From Ferrovibrio sp. (GTDB lineage: Bacteria > Pseudomonadota > Alphaproteobacteria > Ferrovibrionales > Ferrovibrionaceae): DNA of 64,000 nucleotides. The notes under the pieces were generated by a model that did not search any database, was not told where the DNA came from, and saw nothing but the letters and a program-made list of their open reading frames with translations. The stretch lies in the NCBI RefSeq assembly GCF_025869515.1, contig NZ_JAOZVR010000049.1, positions 1-64,000 on the forward strand, read 5' to 3'. The translations under genes were made by a program, and so were the position numbers. This document shows positions 8,878 through 19,524 of the stretch, in pieces (the first letter of the stretch is position 1; the number at the start of each line of letters is the position of its first letter).

Positions 8878-9639
8878 CTACTGCGCCGTAATGCCGCCAT
8901 CCAGCACGAATTCCGTGCCGGTGACGAATTTCGATTCATCGGACGCCAGATAGAGGATGCAGTTGGCCACGTCGATCGGCTCGCCCAGCCGGCCGAGCGG
9001 CACCTGCGCCTCCAGCTTGGCGCGGCGGTCGGCCGGGTCGCCGCCGGCATAGATCATGCTCTGCACCATCGGCGTGTCGATGAAGGTGGGATGCACCGAG
9101 TTGCAGCGGATGTCGTATTTGCGCTTGGCGCAATGCAGGGCCGTGGTCTTGGCCAGCATGCGGGCGCCGGCCTTGGAGGTGTTGTAGGCCGACATGTTAT
9201 GGCCGGCGATGATGCCGGAAACGGAGGAGATGATGATGATCGAGCCCGGCGCATGCGCCTTCATGCGCGACAGGCCGTGCTTGATGCCGAGGAAGGGGCC
9301 GTGCAGGTTCACGTTATGCACGAAATGCCATTCCTCGACGCTGATGTCTTCCACATTCTTCAGCACGCCGACGCCGGCGGAATGCACCATCACATTCAGC
9401 TTGCCGAAGGCGGCATCCACCACATCGAGCGCCGCGATCCACTGCTGTTCGCTGGTGACGTCCAGATTGATGGCGATGGCATTCTTGCCGATCTTCTCGG
9501 CCACTTCGCGGGCGCCGTCCAGGTTGCGGTCGGCGACGGCGACCTTGGCGCCTTCGGCGGCCAGCAGCTCGGCGGTTGCCTTGCCGAGCCCCGAGGCTCC
9601 GCCGGTGATCAGCGCGACTTTATTGGCAACGCGGGCCAT
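8878..9639 (-). CDS. Short-chain dehydrogenase/reductase
   Basis: A 253-residue classical SDR using NAD(P). The Rossmann motif is TGGASGLG (12-19), the structural motif reads HSAG where NNAG is usual (86-89), and the catalytic Ser139, Tyr152 and Lys156 (YNTSK) are in place. The C-terminal FVTGTEFVLDGG signature is typical of the family. Asp37 after the second strand (VAVADRN) suggests NAD rather than NADP. The substrate cannot be read from sequence; relatives include 3-hydroxyacyl, cyclohexanol and sugar dehydrogenases. It has no catabolic operon around it. Confidence 0.88.
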   Translation of the reverse strand: MARVANKVALITGGASGLGKATAELLAAEGAKVAVADRNLDGAREVAEKIGKNAIAINLDVTSEQQWIAALDVVDAAFGKLNVMVHSAGVGVLKNVEDISVEEWHFVHNVNLHGPFLGIKHGLSRMKAHAPGSIIIISSVSGIIAGHNMSAYNTSKAGARMLAKTTALHCAKRKYDIRCNSVHPTFIDTPMVQSMIYAGGDPADRRAKLEAQVPLGRLGEPIDVANCILYLASDESKFVTGTEFVLDGGITAQ

Positions 9640-9719
9640 GATGTCCTCCCTGTCTTTGGCAGGAAGGATAGCCGCGTTTGCGCGGGCCTAGCAAACCTGC
9701 CGTAGCGTCAGAGCCTGGA

Positions 9720-10946
9720 TTAATCCGGCTCTTCGATCTTGGCCGGCAGGCCGGCGGCGGCAAGGGCTGCCAGCAGGTCCTTCAGATGGGCGCGGTCACG
9801 GGCTTCCACCACGAATTCGATCTCGGTCGACTTGGCCGAGGCCAGCGTGAACAGGCGCTGGTGTGCCACTTCCACGATATTCACGCCGGCCGCGCCAATG
9901 ATGCCGGCGGCCTTGGCGAGTCGGCCGGGCGCGTCGTCGGTCATCACGATGATGCGGGCCAGCCTTCCGTCGCGCACCAGGCCGCGCATCAGCACGCTGG
10001 CGAGCAGGCGGGTATCGATATTGCCGCCCGACAGCACGATGCCGACATGGCGGCCCTTGAATCTGGCCGGATCGGCGATCAGTGCGGCGAGGCCTGCCGC
10101 GCCGGCGCCCTCGGTGACGGTTTTCTCGATCTCGACCAGCGCCACGATGGCCCGTTCGATATCGGCCTCGCGGGCGATCAGCACGTCATCGACATAGCGC
10201 CGCACCACATCCATCGGCGCGCGGCCGATATCGCGCACGGAAATGCCCTCGGCGATCGAGATGCCGCCGACCTGCACCGGCAGGCCATGCATCTCCTGGT
10301 ACATCGCGGTGTAAAGCTCGCTTTCGACGCCGAAGATGCGCAGCTCGGGCTTCAGCGCCTTGGCCGCCACGGCAATGCCGGAGATCAGTCCGCCGCCGCC
10401 GACCGGCACGATCAGGTCCTGCAGGTCGGGTGCCTGCTGCAGCATCTCGATCACTGCGGTGCCCTGGCCGGCCATGATGGCGGGATCGTCGTAAGGGTGC
10501 ACGAAGACGAGGTTCTTTTCTGCCGCCAGCTGCCGCGCACGCGCCGCCGACTCCACCAGCGTGTCGCCCTCGATCACCACATTGGCGCCGAAGGCCTTCA
10601 CATGCCGCACCTTCACATAGGGCGTGATGGTCGGCATCACGATGGTGGCGGGAATGCCTAAGCGCCCGGCGTGATAGGCCACGCCCTGGGCATGGTTGCC
10701 GGCCGACATGGCAATGACGCCGCGGCGGCGCTCGTCGTCGGTGAGCTGCAGCAGCTTGTTGAGCGCGCCGCGCTCCTTGAAGCTGGCGGTGAACTGGTGG
10801 TTCTCGAATTTCAGCCAGACCTGCGCGCCGGTCAGCTCCGAGAGCGTGCGCGAATGCAGGCAGGGCGTTTCGGCCACGGCGCCCTTGATGCGGGCGGCGG
10901 CGGCGCGCACATCTGCAAGTGTGATCGGCGGAGCCAGGCTGGTCAT
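9720..10946 (-). CDS. Threonine ammonia-lyase with C-terminal ACT-like domain
   Basis: A PLP enzyme deaminating L-threonine (and serine) to 2-oxobutyrate and ammonia. It has 408 residues: a fold-type II catalytic core (1-320) with the PLP lysine in SFKERGALNK (Lys57) and the glycine loop VPVGGGGLISG (about 186), then an ACT-like regulatory segment (about 330-405, beginning GRLARIIVMTDD). The short ACT-type architecture resembles the catabolic-type or single-ACT ilvA enzymes, so the role could be isoleucine synthesis or degradation. The gene stands alone. The divergent gap to the next gene is 116 bases. Confidence 0.88.
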   Translation of the reverse strand: MTSLAPPITLADVRAAAARIKGAVAETPCLHSRTLSELTGAQVWLKFENHQFTASFKERGALNKLLQLTDDERRRGVIAMSAGNHAQGVAYHAGRLGIPATIVMPTITPYVKVRHVKAFGANVVIEGDTLVESAARARQLAAEKNLVFVHPYDDPAIMAGQGTAVIEMLQQAPDLQDLIVPVGGGGLISGIAVAAKALKPELRIFGVESELYTAMYQEMHGLPVQVGGISIAEGISVRDIGRAPMDVVRRYVDDVLIAREADIERAIVALVEIEKTVTEGAGAAGLAALIADPARFKGRHVGIVLSGGNIDTRLLASVLMRGLVRDGRLARIIVMTDDAPGRLAKAAGIIGAAGVNIVEVAHQRLFTLASAKSTEIEFVVEARDRAHLKDLLAALAAAGLPAKIEEPD

Positions 10947-11062
10947 GGACGGGAACCGGGTAAAACTGCGGATTGCCTACTATAATCAACCGCTTCGCCG
11001 GGGTCATCCGGTATACGGGGGTTTTACTTGGCGCCGGCGCCCGCCGGAGCTAGCCTTGGGCC

Positions 11063-11593
11063 ATGGACCAATCGGCGCAACACCAATCGGCGAGCCATAG
11101 GGCAAACGCCTTTTTCGATATCGAGCTGAAGCCCTACCGCTCGCTGGGGCCGCGCGGCTTCGTCCTCCTGATCGGCTTCGTCGCGCTGGCCAACCTGGGC
11201 GCCGGCATGGCCTTCTGGCTGCTCGGTGCCTGGCCGGTCTTCGCCTTCTGCGGGCTGGATGTGCTGCTGGTCTGGGCCGCCTTCAAATTCAGCTACCGCC
11301 AGCAGCGGGCGCGTGAATTCATCCGGCTCGATGCCGATGCGCTGGTGGTGCGCCGGGTCGATATCCAGGGCCGCGAAAAGACCTGGCGGCTGCAGCCCTA
11401 CTGGCTGCGGGTGGACTGCGATGCGGAAGACGAGAGCGCGCCGCTGCGGCTGTGGAGCCATGGCCGGGCGCTGACGCTGGGCGCTTTTCTCAGTCCCGAC
11501 GAACGCCGCCGGCTGGCCGAGGGGCTGCGCGAGGCGCTGTGGCGCTGGCGCCAGCCGCCGGGCGCCGGCCTGCGCCCGCTCGATACCGCCTAA
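11063..11593 (+). CDS. DUF2244 membrane protein
   Basis: A 176-residue protein recognised as the DUF2244 family, common in alphaproteobacteria near heme-copper oxidase or DNA-repair genes and without a defined function. Two hydrophobic helices (about 37-57 and 60-80) are followed by a soluble domain with REFIRLDADALVVRR and the family-typical LQPYWLRV and LWSHGRAL blocks. An exact TATAAT lies at 10981-10986 in the upstream gap, but no convincing -35 box is spaced for it. It is convergent with dapB, ending 4 bases before the dapB stop. Confidence 0.85.
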   Translation: MDQSAQHQSASHRANAFFDIELKPYRSLGPRGFVLLIGFVALANLGAGMAFWLLGAWPVFAFCGLDVLLVWAAFKFSYRQQRAREFIRLDADALVVRRVDIQGREKTWRLQPYWLRVDCDAEDESAPLRLWSHGRALTLGAFLSPDERRRLAEGLREALWRWRQPPGAGLRPLDTA

Positions 11594-11596
11594 CGC

Positions 11597-12412
11597 CTAG
11601 CCGGCGAGGCCGAGCACATCGGCCATGCGATACAGGCCGGGCGCCTTGCCCTTGGTCCAGATCGCCGCGCGCACGGCGCCGCGGGCGAAGATGCTGCGGT
11701 CGGTCGCCTTGTGGGTCAGCTCGATCCGCTCGTTGTCGGCGGCGAAGATCACGCTGTGCTCGCCGGCCACGTTGCCGCCGCGCAGGGCCGCGAAGCCGAT
11801 ATCGCCGCGCTTGCGCGCGCCGGTGATGCCGTCGCGACCGCGGTCGGAGATTTTCTCCAGCGGCTGGCCGCGACCGAGCGCCGCCATCTCGCCGAACATG
11901 ATTGCCGTGCCGCTCGGCGCATCCACCTTCATGCGGTGATGCATTTCCACGATCTCGATATCCCAGTCCTCGCCCAGCATGGCGGCGACCTGCCGCGTCA
12001 GCCCGGCGAGGATGTTGACGCCCAGGCTCATGTTGTAGCTCTGCACCACGGCGCAGTGATGCGCGGCCTTCTGCAGCGCCTCGAACTGCGCCGGCTCCAG
12101 CCCGGTGGTGCCGACCACATAGGCGGTCCGGCCCTGGGCGGCCAGCGCAGCATGCTTGCCGACCGCAGCCGGCGGCGAGAAGTCGATCACCACATCCACA
12201 TTGCCGAACAGGGCGGCGGTATCCTCGGTGATGGTCACGCCGGAGGCTCCCACGCCGGCCAGCAGGCCGGGATCCTGGCCCAGCGTCGGATTGCCCGGCT
12301 GCTCAATGCCGCCGCCCAGCACGGCTGCGCCATTGCTGGCGGCGATTTCGCGCGTGATGGCCTGGCCCATGCGGCCGGCGATGCCGACGATGCCGATGCG
12401 GACTGCGGACAT
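11597..12412 (-). CDS. dapB: 4-hydroxy-tetrahydrodipicolinate reductase
   Basis: Reduces 4-hydroxy-tetrahydrodipicolinate with NAD(P)H in the lysine/diaminopimelate pathway. With the ATG at 12412 (MSAVRIGIVGIAGRMG) the protein has 271 residues, the normal size. The dinucleotide motif GIAGRMG is at about 10-16, and the substrate-binding EMHHRMKVDAPSGTA block at about 155-169 carries the catalytic His and Lys. It follows dnaJ on the same strand 67 bases downstream, a common alphaproteobacterial order (dnaK-dnaJ-dapB). lysC, the entry enzyme of this pathway, is found at 56.9 kb. Confidence 0.95.
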   Translation of the reverse strand: MSAVRIGIVGIAGRMGQAITREIAASNGAAVLGGGIEQPGNPTLGQDPGLLAGVGASGVTITEDTAALFGNVDVVIDFSPPAAVGKHAALAAQGRTAYVVGTTGLEPAQFEALQKAAHHCAVVQSYNMSLGVNILAGLTRQVAAMLGEDWDIEIVEMHHRMKVDAPSGTAIMFGEMAALGRGQPLEKISDRGRDGITGARKRGDIGFAALRGGNVAGEHSVIFAADNERIELTHKATDRSIFARGAVRAAIWTKGKAPGLYRMADVLGLAG

Positions 12413-12479
12413 GACTTTCCCCACGAGAGACTGGCTAAACGGAAGCGGAGTTTAGCAGAGGGGGAGGGAGGGGGTGAAG

Positions 12480-13634
12480 CTACTCGGCCTTGCCGCCGAG
12501 CATCTCCTTGACCTTGTCGAAGAAGCCGGTGCTTTCCGGGCTGCTTTCCTCGGTATCCAGCTTGGCGAATTCCTCCAGCAGCTCGCGCTGCTTCTTGGAG
12601 AGCTTGACCGGCGTTTCCACCATCACCTGGATATAGAGATCGCCGTGGCCGGCGCCGAAGCCGGACTGCTGCAGCGAGGGCATGCCCTTGCCGCGCAGGC
12701 GGAACTGCTTGCCGGTCTGGGTGCCTTCGGGCAGCGTGATGCGGGCCTGGCCGCCATCCAGCGTCGGCACTTCCACCGCGCCGCCCAGAGCCGCCGTGGT
12801 CATCGAGACCGGCACGCGGCAATGCAGGTGCTGGCCCTCGCGGCGGAACAGCCGGTGCGGCTTCACGCTCAGGAAAACATAGAGATCGCCGGGCGCGCCG
12901 CCGCGCAGGCCGGCCTCGCCTTCGCCGGCCAGCCGGATGCGGTTGCCCTCATCCACGCCGGCCGGGATGTCGACGCTGAGCGTTTTTTCCTTATGGGTGC
13001 GGCCGGCGCCGCCGCAGACCTTGCAGGGTTTCTCGATCACCCGTCCGGCGCCGCCGCAGGTCGGGCAGGTGCGCTCGATGGTGAAGAAGCCCTGCTGGGC
13101 GCGGACCTTGCCGTTGCCCTTGCAGGTCGGGCAGGCGATCGGCTGGGCACCGGCCTCGGCGCCGGAGCCGTCGCAGGCCTCGCAGGCGATCGAGGTCGGC
13201 ACGCGGATTTTCGCAGCCTTGCCGCGATAGCAGTCTTCCAGCGTGATTTCGAGATTGTAGCGCAGGTCCGAGCCGCGATTGCCGCCGCGCCCGCCGCCGC
13301 CGCGGCTGCCGCCCATGAATTCGCCGAACAGGTCGTCGAAAATGTCGGAGAAGGAGGTGAAGTCGAAACCGGCGCCGCCCGGGCCGCCAGGACCGCCGCG
13401 ACCGCCCTCGAAGGCGGCGTGGCCATACTGGTCATAGGCCGCGCGCTTCTGGTCGTCGCGCAGGATGTCGTAGGCCTCGTTACATTCCTTGAACTTGTGC
13501 TCGGCCTCCTTGTCACCCGGATTGCGGTCCGGATGATGCTGCATGGCCTGTTTGCGGAAGGCCTTTTTCAGCTCTTCCGCATTCGCCGTCTTGGCCACGC
13601 CAAGAACTTCATAGTAATCGCGCTTGCTCGCCAT
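12480..13634 (-). CDS. dnaJ: Chaperone protein DnaJ
   Basis: Co-chaperone that stimulates the DnaK ATPase and delivers unfolded clients. It has 384 residues with the full type I layout: J domain (1-70) with HPD at 34-36, Gly/Phe-rich region (about 75-135, many GG runs), four CxxCxGxG zinc repeats ([32 protein letters not shown], about 150-225) and C-terminal substrate-binding domains. It is downstream of dnaK on the same strand, across a 91-base gap that holds a 10-bp hairpin. Confidence 0.98.
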   Translation of the reverse strand: MASKRDYYEVLGVAKTANAEELKKAFRKQAMQHHPDRNPGDKEAEHKFKECNEAYDILRDDQKRAAYDQYGHAAFEGGRGGPGGPGGAGFDFTSFSDIFDDLFGEFMGGSRGGGGRGGNRGSDLRYNLEITLEDCYRGKAAKIRVPTSIACEACDGSGAEAGAQPIACPTCKGNGKVRAQQGFFTIERTCPTCGGAGRVIEKPCKVCGGAGRTHKEKTLSVDIPAGVDEGNRIRLAGEGEAGLRGGAPGDLYVFLSVKPHRLFRREGQHLHCRVPVSMTTAALGGAVEVPTLDGGQARITLPEGTQTGKQFRLRGKGMPSLQQSGFGAGHGDLYIQVMVETPVKLSKKQRELLEEFAKLDTEESSPESTGFFDKVKEMLGGKAE

Positions 13635-13679
13635 ACTGCGACTATCCCGCCCGCCAGCTTTAAGGTCCCCGAAGCGGAA

Positions 13680-13710
13680 CCGGGCGCCGTCATGTGCTGG
13701 CGGCGCCCGG
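13680..13710 (-). promoter_or_regulatory. Perfect 10-bp hairpin between dnaK and dnaJ
   Basis: CCGGGCGCCG and CGGCGCCCGG form an uninterrupted 10-bp stem around an 11-base loop, 16 bases after the dnaK stop. No U-run follows on the minus strand, so it is more likely a 3'-end stabilising, processing or partial termination structure than a full terminator. It could help to give more DnaK than DnaJ. Confidence 0.65.
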
Positions 13711-13725
13711 TATGCCCATTAGGGC

Positions 13726-15654
<1,929 letters not shown>

Positions 15655-15747
15655 ATTTACTCTCCTTTTTCCGGCGATCCGCGGCAGCCTTATGCAAGCG
15701 CGGCGGCGGACCCCTTTCGGTTCAACATCTCGCCGGGTATGTAAGAG

Positions 15748-15775
15748 GGCCACCCCTGTCCCGCAACGGGTGGCC
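15748..15775. promoter_or_regulatory. 8-bp dyad in the dnaK/rarD divergent region
   Basis: GGCCACCC and GGGTGGCC form a perfect dyad with a 12-base spacer, in the divergent gap 94-121 bases upstream of the dnaK start. It is not CIRCE (no TTAGCACTC/GAGTGCTAA). It could be an operator or a cruciform; no regulator can be assigned. Confidence 0.4.
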
Positions 15776-15842
15776 GCAAAAAATGTCCAGAAAAGCCATG
15801 GCGATGCCACCTCCCGGCCGACCGTCAGGCGCGAGGAAACCG

Positions 15843-16808
15843 ATGACCGAGACCGGCCTCTCCCCGGCCACAGCGCCCATTCCCGGCCGATCCGCCGCCC
15901 CGCTCCCGGCCGCCTTACCCTGGGCCGGCATCGGTTTCGGGCTAGGTGGTTATTTTCTATGGGGAATTTCCCCGATCTATTTCAAGGCCGTGGGCGCGGC
16001 CGGGGTGCCGCTGCTGGAACTGACCGCCCATCGCATCCTGTGGTCCTGCCTGCTTTGCCTGGGGATTCTGCTGGCGTTCGGCAAACGGGCCGAATGGCTC
16101 GGCGTGCTGCGCAATCCGCGGCTGCGCACCGCGCTGGCCGGCAGCGCGGTGTTCCTGCTGATCAACTGGCTGGTCTTCGTCTGGGCGATCGACCGTAACC
16201 AGGTGATCGCCTGCAGCCTGGGCTATTACATCAATCCGCTGTTCGCCGTGCTGCTGGGCCGGCTGGTGCTGAAGGAGCGGATGACGGCTGTGCAATGGGG
16301 TGCATTTGGCCTTGCCGTGGCAGGCGTGGCGGTGCTGATCGGCAATGCCGACCAGGCGATCTGGCTGTCGCTGATCATCGCCGTCACCTGGGGCTTCTAC
16401 GGCCTGATCCGCAAGCGCTTCCCGGTCGACAGCCTGATCGGCCTGACAGTCGAGACCATGGTGCTGCTGCCGTTTGCGCTGGCCTACATGATCTGGTTAG
16501 CCATGGGAGTTTCTGGGCAGGGGCAGGGCGCGCTGGGTGTCGCCGATGGCTGGACGCATCTCCTGCTGCTGCTGGCCGGACCGGTGACGGCGGCGCCGCT
16601 GGTGCTGTTTGCCGCCGGCTGGCGGCGGCTGCGCATGGCGACCATGAGCCTGCTGCAGTATCTCTCGCCCAGCCTGCAGTTCCTGCTCGCGGTGCTGTTG
16701 TGGAACGAGCCTTTCACGCCGGTGCATGCGATCGCTTTCGCCTGCATCTGGGGTGCACTGATCGTCTACAGCTGGAATTCCTGGCAGACGGCGCGCCGGG
16801 CCGCGTGA
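15843..16808 (+). CDS. rarD: RarD-type EamA/DMT transporter
   Basis: An inner-membrane protein of the drug/metabolite transporter superfamily. The ATG at 15843 follows GAGGAAACC, a good ribosome site, and gives 321 residues; an in-frame ATG at 15783 would lie in the dnaK promoter region. About ten hydrophobic helices are visible, starting with [17 protein letters not shown], the RarD hallmark. The substrate is not established for the family (chloramphenicol sensitivity or amino-acid export have been suggested). The stop codon overlaps the alkB start (TGATG), so the two genes are probably translationally coupled. Confidence 0.88.
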   Translation: MTETGLSPATAPIPGRSAAPLPAALPWAGIGFGLGGYFLWGISPIYFKAVGAAGVPLLELTAHRILWSCLLCLGILLAFGKRAEWLGVLRNPRLRTALAGSAVFLLINWLVFVWAIDRNQVIACSLGYYINPLFAVLLGRLVLKERMTAVQWGAFGLAVAGVAVLIGNADQAIWLSLIIAVTWGFYGLIRKRFPVDSLIGLTVETMVLLPFALAYMIWLAMGVSGQGQGALGVADGWTHLLLLLAGPVTAAPLVLFAAGWRRLRMATMSLLQYLSPSLQFLLAVLLWNEPFTPVHAIAFACIWGALIVYSWNSWQTARRAA

Positions 16809-17434
16809 TGGATAGCGCCGATTTTGCGCCGCTGCCGGGCTTCCGCCTGTTTCCCGGCCTGCTCGATGCGGCGCGGCAGCGCAGCCTGCTGGAGGCCGTG
16901 CAGGCGGTGCTGGCTGCCGCGCCGGCCTATCATGCGTGCATGCCGAAAAGCGGCCAGAAGATGAGCGTGGCGATGAGCAATGCCGGCCGCTTCGGCTGGT
17001 ATTCCGACCGGGAACACGGCTACCGTTATATCGAGCGGCACCCGGAAACCGACCGGCCCTGGCCGGCGATTCCCGAGGCGGCGCTGGCGGTCTGGCATGC
17101 GGTCGCCGGTTACGACCACGCGCCGGAATGCTGCCTGATCAACCTGTATCGCGACACCGCGAAGATGGGCCTGCACCAGGATCGTGACGAGGCCGAGATG
17201 GCGGCGCCCGTCGTCTCGATCTCGCTGGGCGACGATGCGCTGTTCCGTCTCGGCGGCACGTCTCGCAAAGCGAGTACGCGGTCGTTCAAACTCTCATCGG
17301 GCGATGTGCTGGTGCTGGGGGGCGCAGCCCGGCTGGCCTATCACGGCATCGACCGGGTGCTGGGCGGCACCAGTCGCCTGATCTCCGGTGGCGGCCGCAT
17401 CAACCTGACGCTGCGCCGGGTAACGCGGCCATAG
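16808..17434 (+). CDS. alkB: Alpha-ketoglutarate-dependent DNA dealkylase AlkB
   Basis: An Fe(II)/2-oxoglutarate dioxygenase that removes methyl groups from 1-methyladenine and 3-methylcytosine by oxidation. The ATG at 16808 overlaps the rarD stop; the product has 208 residues, close to E. coli AlkB. Iron ligands are His123 and Asp125 (LHQDRDE) and His179 (YHGIDR); the 2-oxoglutarate-binding arginine lies in RINLTLR (Arg197, Arg203). The WYSDREHGYRY block before the core is typical. The 3' end overlaps the convergent kinase gene by 35 bases. Two further alkylation-response genes occur at 21.4 and 48.5 kb. Confidence 0.95.
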   Translation: MDSADFAPLPGFRLFPGLLDAARQRSLLEAVQAVLAAAPAYHACMPKSGQKMSVAMSNAGRFGWYSDREHGYRYIERHPETDRPWPAIPEAALAVWHAVAGYDHAPECCLINLYRDTAKMGLHQDRDEAEMAAPVVSISLGDDALFRLGGTSRKASTRSFKLSSGDVLVLGGAARLAYHGIDRVLGGTSRLISGGGRINLTLRRVTRP

Positions 17435-18629
17435 CGGCTGCCGGTTCGCCAATCGCAGCCAGGCCCGGCGGCGGCGGGAATTCGGCGCTGATCGTGGTGC
17501 CCTCGCCGGGCACGGAGATGATTTCAAAGCGGCCGGCATGCATCTCGATCAGCGATTTCACCAGCGGCAGGCCCAGTCCGGTGCCTTCGTATTGCCGGGT
17601 CAGGTCGTTTTCCACCTGCCCGAACGGGGCCAGCACCACCGGGATATGCTCGGGCGCGATGCCAATGCCGGTATCGCGCACCCAGATGCGGAAGGCGCCG
17701 TTCTCCAGCGGCTGGGCGCCGACCTCGATGCGGCCGCCGGGCGGCGTGAATTTCACCGCATTGGAAATCAGGTTGAGCAGGATCTGGCGCAGCGCCTGAC
17801 GGTCGACAAACCCTTCGAACAGCCGGGCATCGACGGCCATCGACATGAAGACGCCGCGGCCTTCGGCGCGTTCGCGGAAGGTGCGGATGCTGGCATCCAT
17901 GATCTCGACCGGGTCGGTCATTTCCGGCTGGATGCGCCAGCTGCCGCTCTCGATCTTCGACATGTCGAGGATGTTGTTGATCAGGCTGAGCAGATGCTGG
18001 CCGCTGGAATGGATGTCGGAGACGTATTCGGCGTAGCGCGCATTGCCCATCGGCCCCAGCATTTCCTTCTGGATCACCTCGGCGAAGCCGATGATGGCAT
18101 TCAGCGGCGTGCGCAATTCGTGGCTCATATTGGCGAGGAAGCGCGTCTTGCTCAAAGACGCTTCCTCGGCCTGTTGGCGGGCGCGGTCGAGCGCACGGTT
18201 GCGCCGCTCGCTGCGTGCCATGCCGAGCTGCAGCAGCGACAGCGCCGTGCCGACGCCGTAATAGCGGCCGTTGCGGGTGACGATGAAGCCGCGCAGCAGG
18301 GCGCTCTGGTGTTCGTCGGCGATCAGGCTTTCCAGCGTGTCGACGCTGATACTGGCGTCCACAATGAGCGGCGCGCGATCCATCAGCGCGGAGACCGGCT
18401 TCTTGGCATACAGCGCGCGGCCGTAGTCGCGCGACAGATGCGTGATCAGGTCGTAGCGGTTGATCAGGCCGACCGGGCGGCCGTTTTCCACCACGCCAAG
18501 CGCCCCGAGATCGGGGTCGGCCTGGAAGCGCAGGTCCACGTCTTCGCAACGCATCGTGGCGTGGACCGGCGGCAATGGCACGGCCATGGTGCCGATGGTC
18601 TCGAGCGCCTCGGAAGTCATCATGTCCAA
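17400..18629 (-). CDS. Sensor histidine kinase with N-terminal CBS-like input
   Basis: A 409-residue cytoplasmic hybrid of ligand sensor and kinase. Residues about 20-138 look like a CBS-domain pair (GVVENGRPVGLINRYDL, then FIVTRNGRYYGVGTA), a fold that usually senses adenine nucleotides. A short helix leads to the HisKA domain with FLANMSHELRTPLNA (His170 as phosphoacceptor) and a HATPase domain with NLISNAVKFTPPGG, DTGIGI and GTGLGLPLVK. No transmembrane segment and no adjacent response regulator are seen, so it is an orphan kinase. It resembles the DivJ/PleC type in the kinase core. It is downstream of grpE across a strong hairpin. Confidence 0.88.
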   Translation of the reverse strand: MDMMTSEALETIGTMAVPLPPVHATMRCEDVDLRFQADPDLGALGVVENGRPVGLINRYDLITHLSRDYGRALYAKKPVSALMDRAPLIVDASISVDTLESLIADEHQSALLRGFIVTRNGRYYGVGTALSLLQLGMARSERRNRALDRARQQAEEASLSKTRFLANMSHELRTPLNAIIGFAEVIQKEMLGPMGNARYAEYVSDIHSSGQHLLSLINNILDMSKIESGSWRIQPEMTDPVEIMDASIRTFRERAEGRGVFMSMAVDARLFEGFVDRQALRQILLNLISNAVKFTPPGGRIEVGAQPLENGAFRIWVRDTGIGIAPEHIPVVLAPFGQVENDLTRQYEGTGLGLPLVKSLIEMHAGRFEIISVPGEGTTISAEFPPPPGLAAIGEPAAAMAALPGAASG

Positions 18630-18700
18630 CAGTCATCCCCCGGTATGCGGGGTGACTATCGGCTGTCCAGATTGCGGATTTTTGACAAAGACGGATGACT

Positions 18701-18743
18701 GCGTCGAATTGTCGAGGCGAGTGATCGCCGCGACAATTCGCGC
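18701..18743. terminator. Long hairpin between grpE and the CBS kinase gene
   Basis: CGAATTGTCG (18705-18714) pairs perfectly with CGACAATTCG (18731-18740). Inside it, GGCGA and TCGCC pair around a GTGA loop, and a GCG/CGC extension follows outside a one-base bulge. It lies 30 bases after the grpE stop in the direction of transcription. There is no immediate U-run, so termination would be weak or factor-assisted; a regulatory role is also possible. Confidence 0.55.
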
Positions 18744-18772
18744 AGATCGGGACCGCGGCCTCAGGCCAGGGG

Positions 18773-19417
18773 CTAAGCCTGGGTATTGACCGCCTGGCCC
18801 GGCTGGATTTCGGGTGCGGGGCCGCCCTTGGACACGCCGACCATGGCGGCGCGCAGCAGGCGGCCATGCTGCAGGTAGCCTGCGGCAATTACCTGCACGA
18901 CCATGCCGCTCGGCTGGGTCGGGTCCTGCACCTCGAACATGGCCTGATGCAGGTTGGGATCGAAGCGCTGGCCCTTGGGATCGATGCGGGTGATGCCGTG
19001 GCGTTCGAACACCGACAGTAGCTCGCGCTCGGTCGCCTCGATACCGACCACCAGGTTGCGCATCGGCTCGCTGGCTTCGCCTTCCGACTTGGGCGCGCTT
19101 TCCAGCGCGCGGCGCAGGTTGTCGGCCACCGTCAGCACATCCTTGGCGAATTTCCCTGAACCGTATTTCAGCGCGTCTTCCTTCTCGCGCTCCATCCGCT
19201 TGCGCAGATTCTCGCCCTCGGCGGCGGTGCGCAGCAGGCGGTCCTTCAGTTCGGCGATTTCCGCCTGGGCCCGGGAGAGAGCCTGGGCTAGCGCGTCCGG
19301 CGCGGCGGCCGGCTGCGGGTCCAGCCTGGGCGCTTCGGGCGCCGGAGCCGGCTGCTGGCCGCTGGCCTGGCTGGCGCCGGTATTCAGGGTCGGTTCGATA
19401 CGGTCGTTCTGGCTCAT
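18773..19417 (-). CDS. grpE: Nucleotide exchange factor GrpE
   Basis: Releases ADP from DnaK during the chaperone cycle. It has 214 residues: a Pro/Ala-rich disordered leader (1-50), a long coiled coil (about 50-105, ALSRAQAEIAELKDRLL) and the beta domain with the family signature GIEATERELLSVFERHGI and the terminal VQVIAAGYLQHGRLLRAAMVGVS. It is preceded by hrcA on the same strand (107-base gap), the standard alphaproteobacterial hrcA-grpE pair. Confidence 0.96.
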   Translation of the reverse strand: MSQNDRIEPTLNTGASQASGQQPAPAPEAPRLDPQPAAAPDALAQALSRAQAEIAELKDRLLRTAAEGENLRKRMEREKEDALKYGSGKFAKDVLTVADNLRRALESAPKSEGEASEPMRNLVVGIEATERELLSVFERHGITRIDPKGQRFDPNLHQAMFEVQDPTQPSGMVVQVIAAGYLQHGRLLRAAMVGVSKGGPAPEIQPGQAVNTQA

Positions 19418-19524
19418 CTGGGGGGTCTCTCTGCGCGCCCTTCGTATTACGGGCCTGCATATACGGATGGCGGCACTGAAATGAAAGGGGTGCGGTCTGG
19501 AATCCCCGGTTTTTAGCCCCGGTA

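Noticed and set aside
15783-15842. Upstream ATG for rarD and the 52-codon upstream extension of dnaK
   Set aside because: The two extensions overlap each other and the promoter region; the internal ATGs have good ribosome sites and match family N termini.
16295-16807. Upstream extension of the alkB frame
   Set aside because: It lies inside rarD in another frame; AlkB homology starts at the ATG that overlaps the rarD stop.
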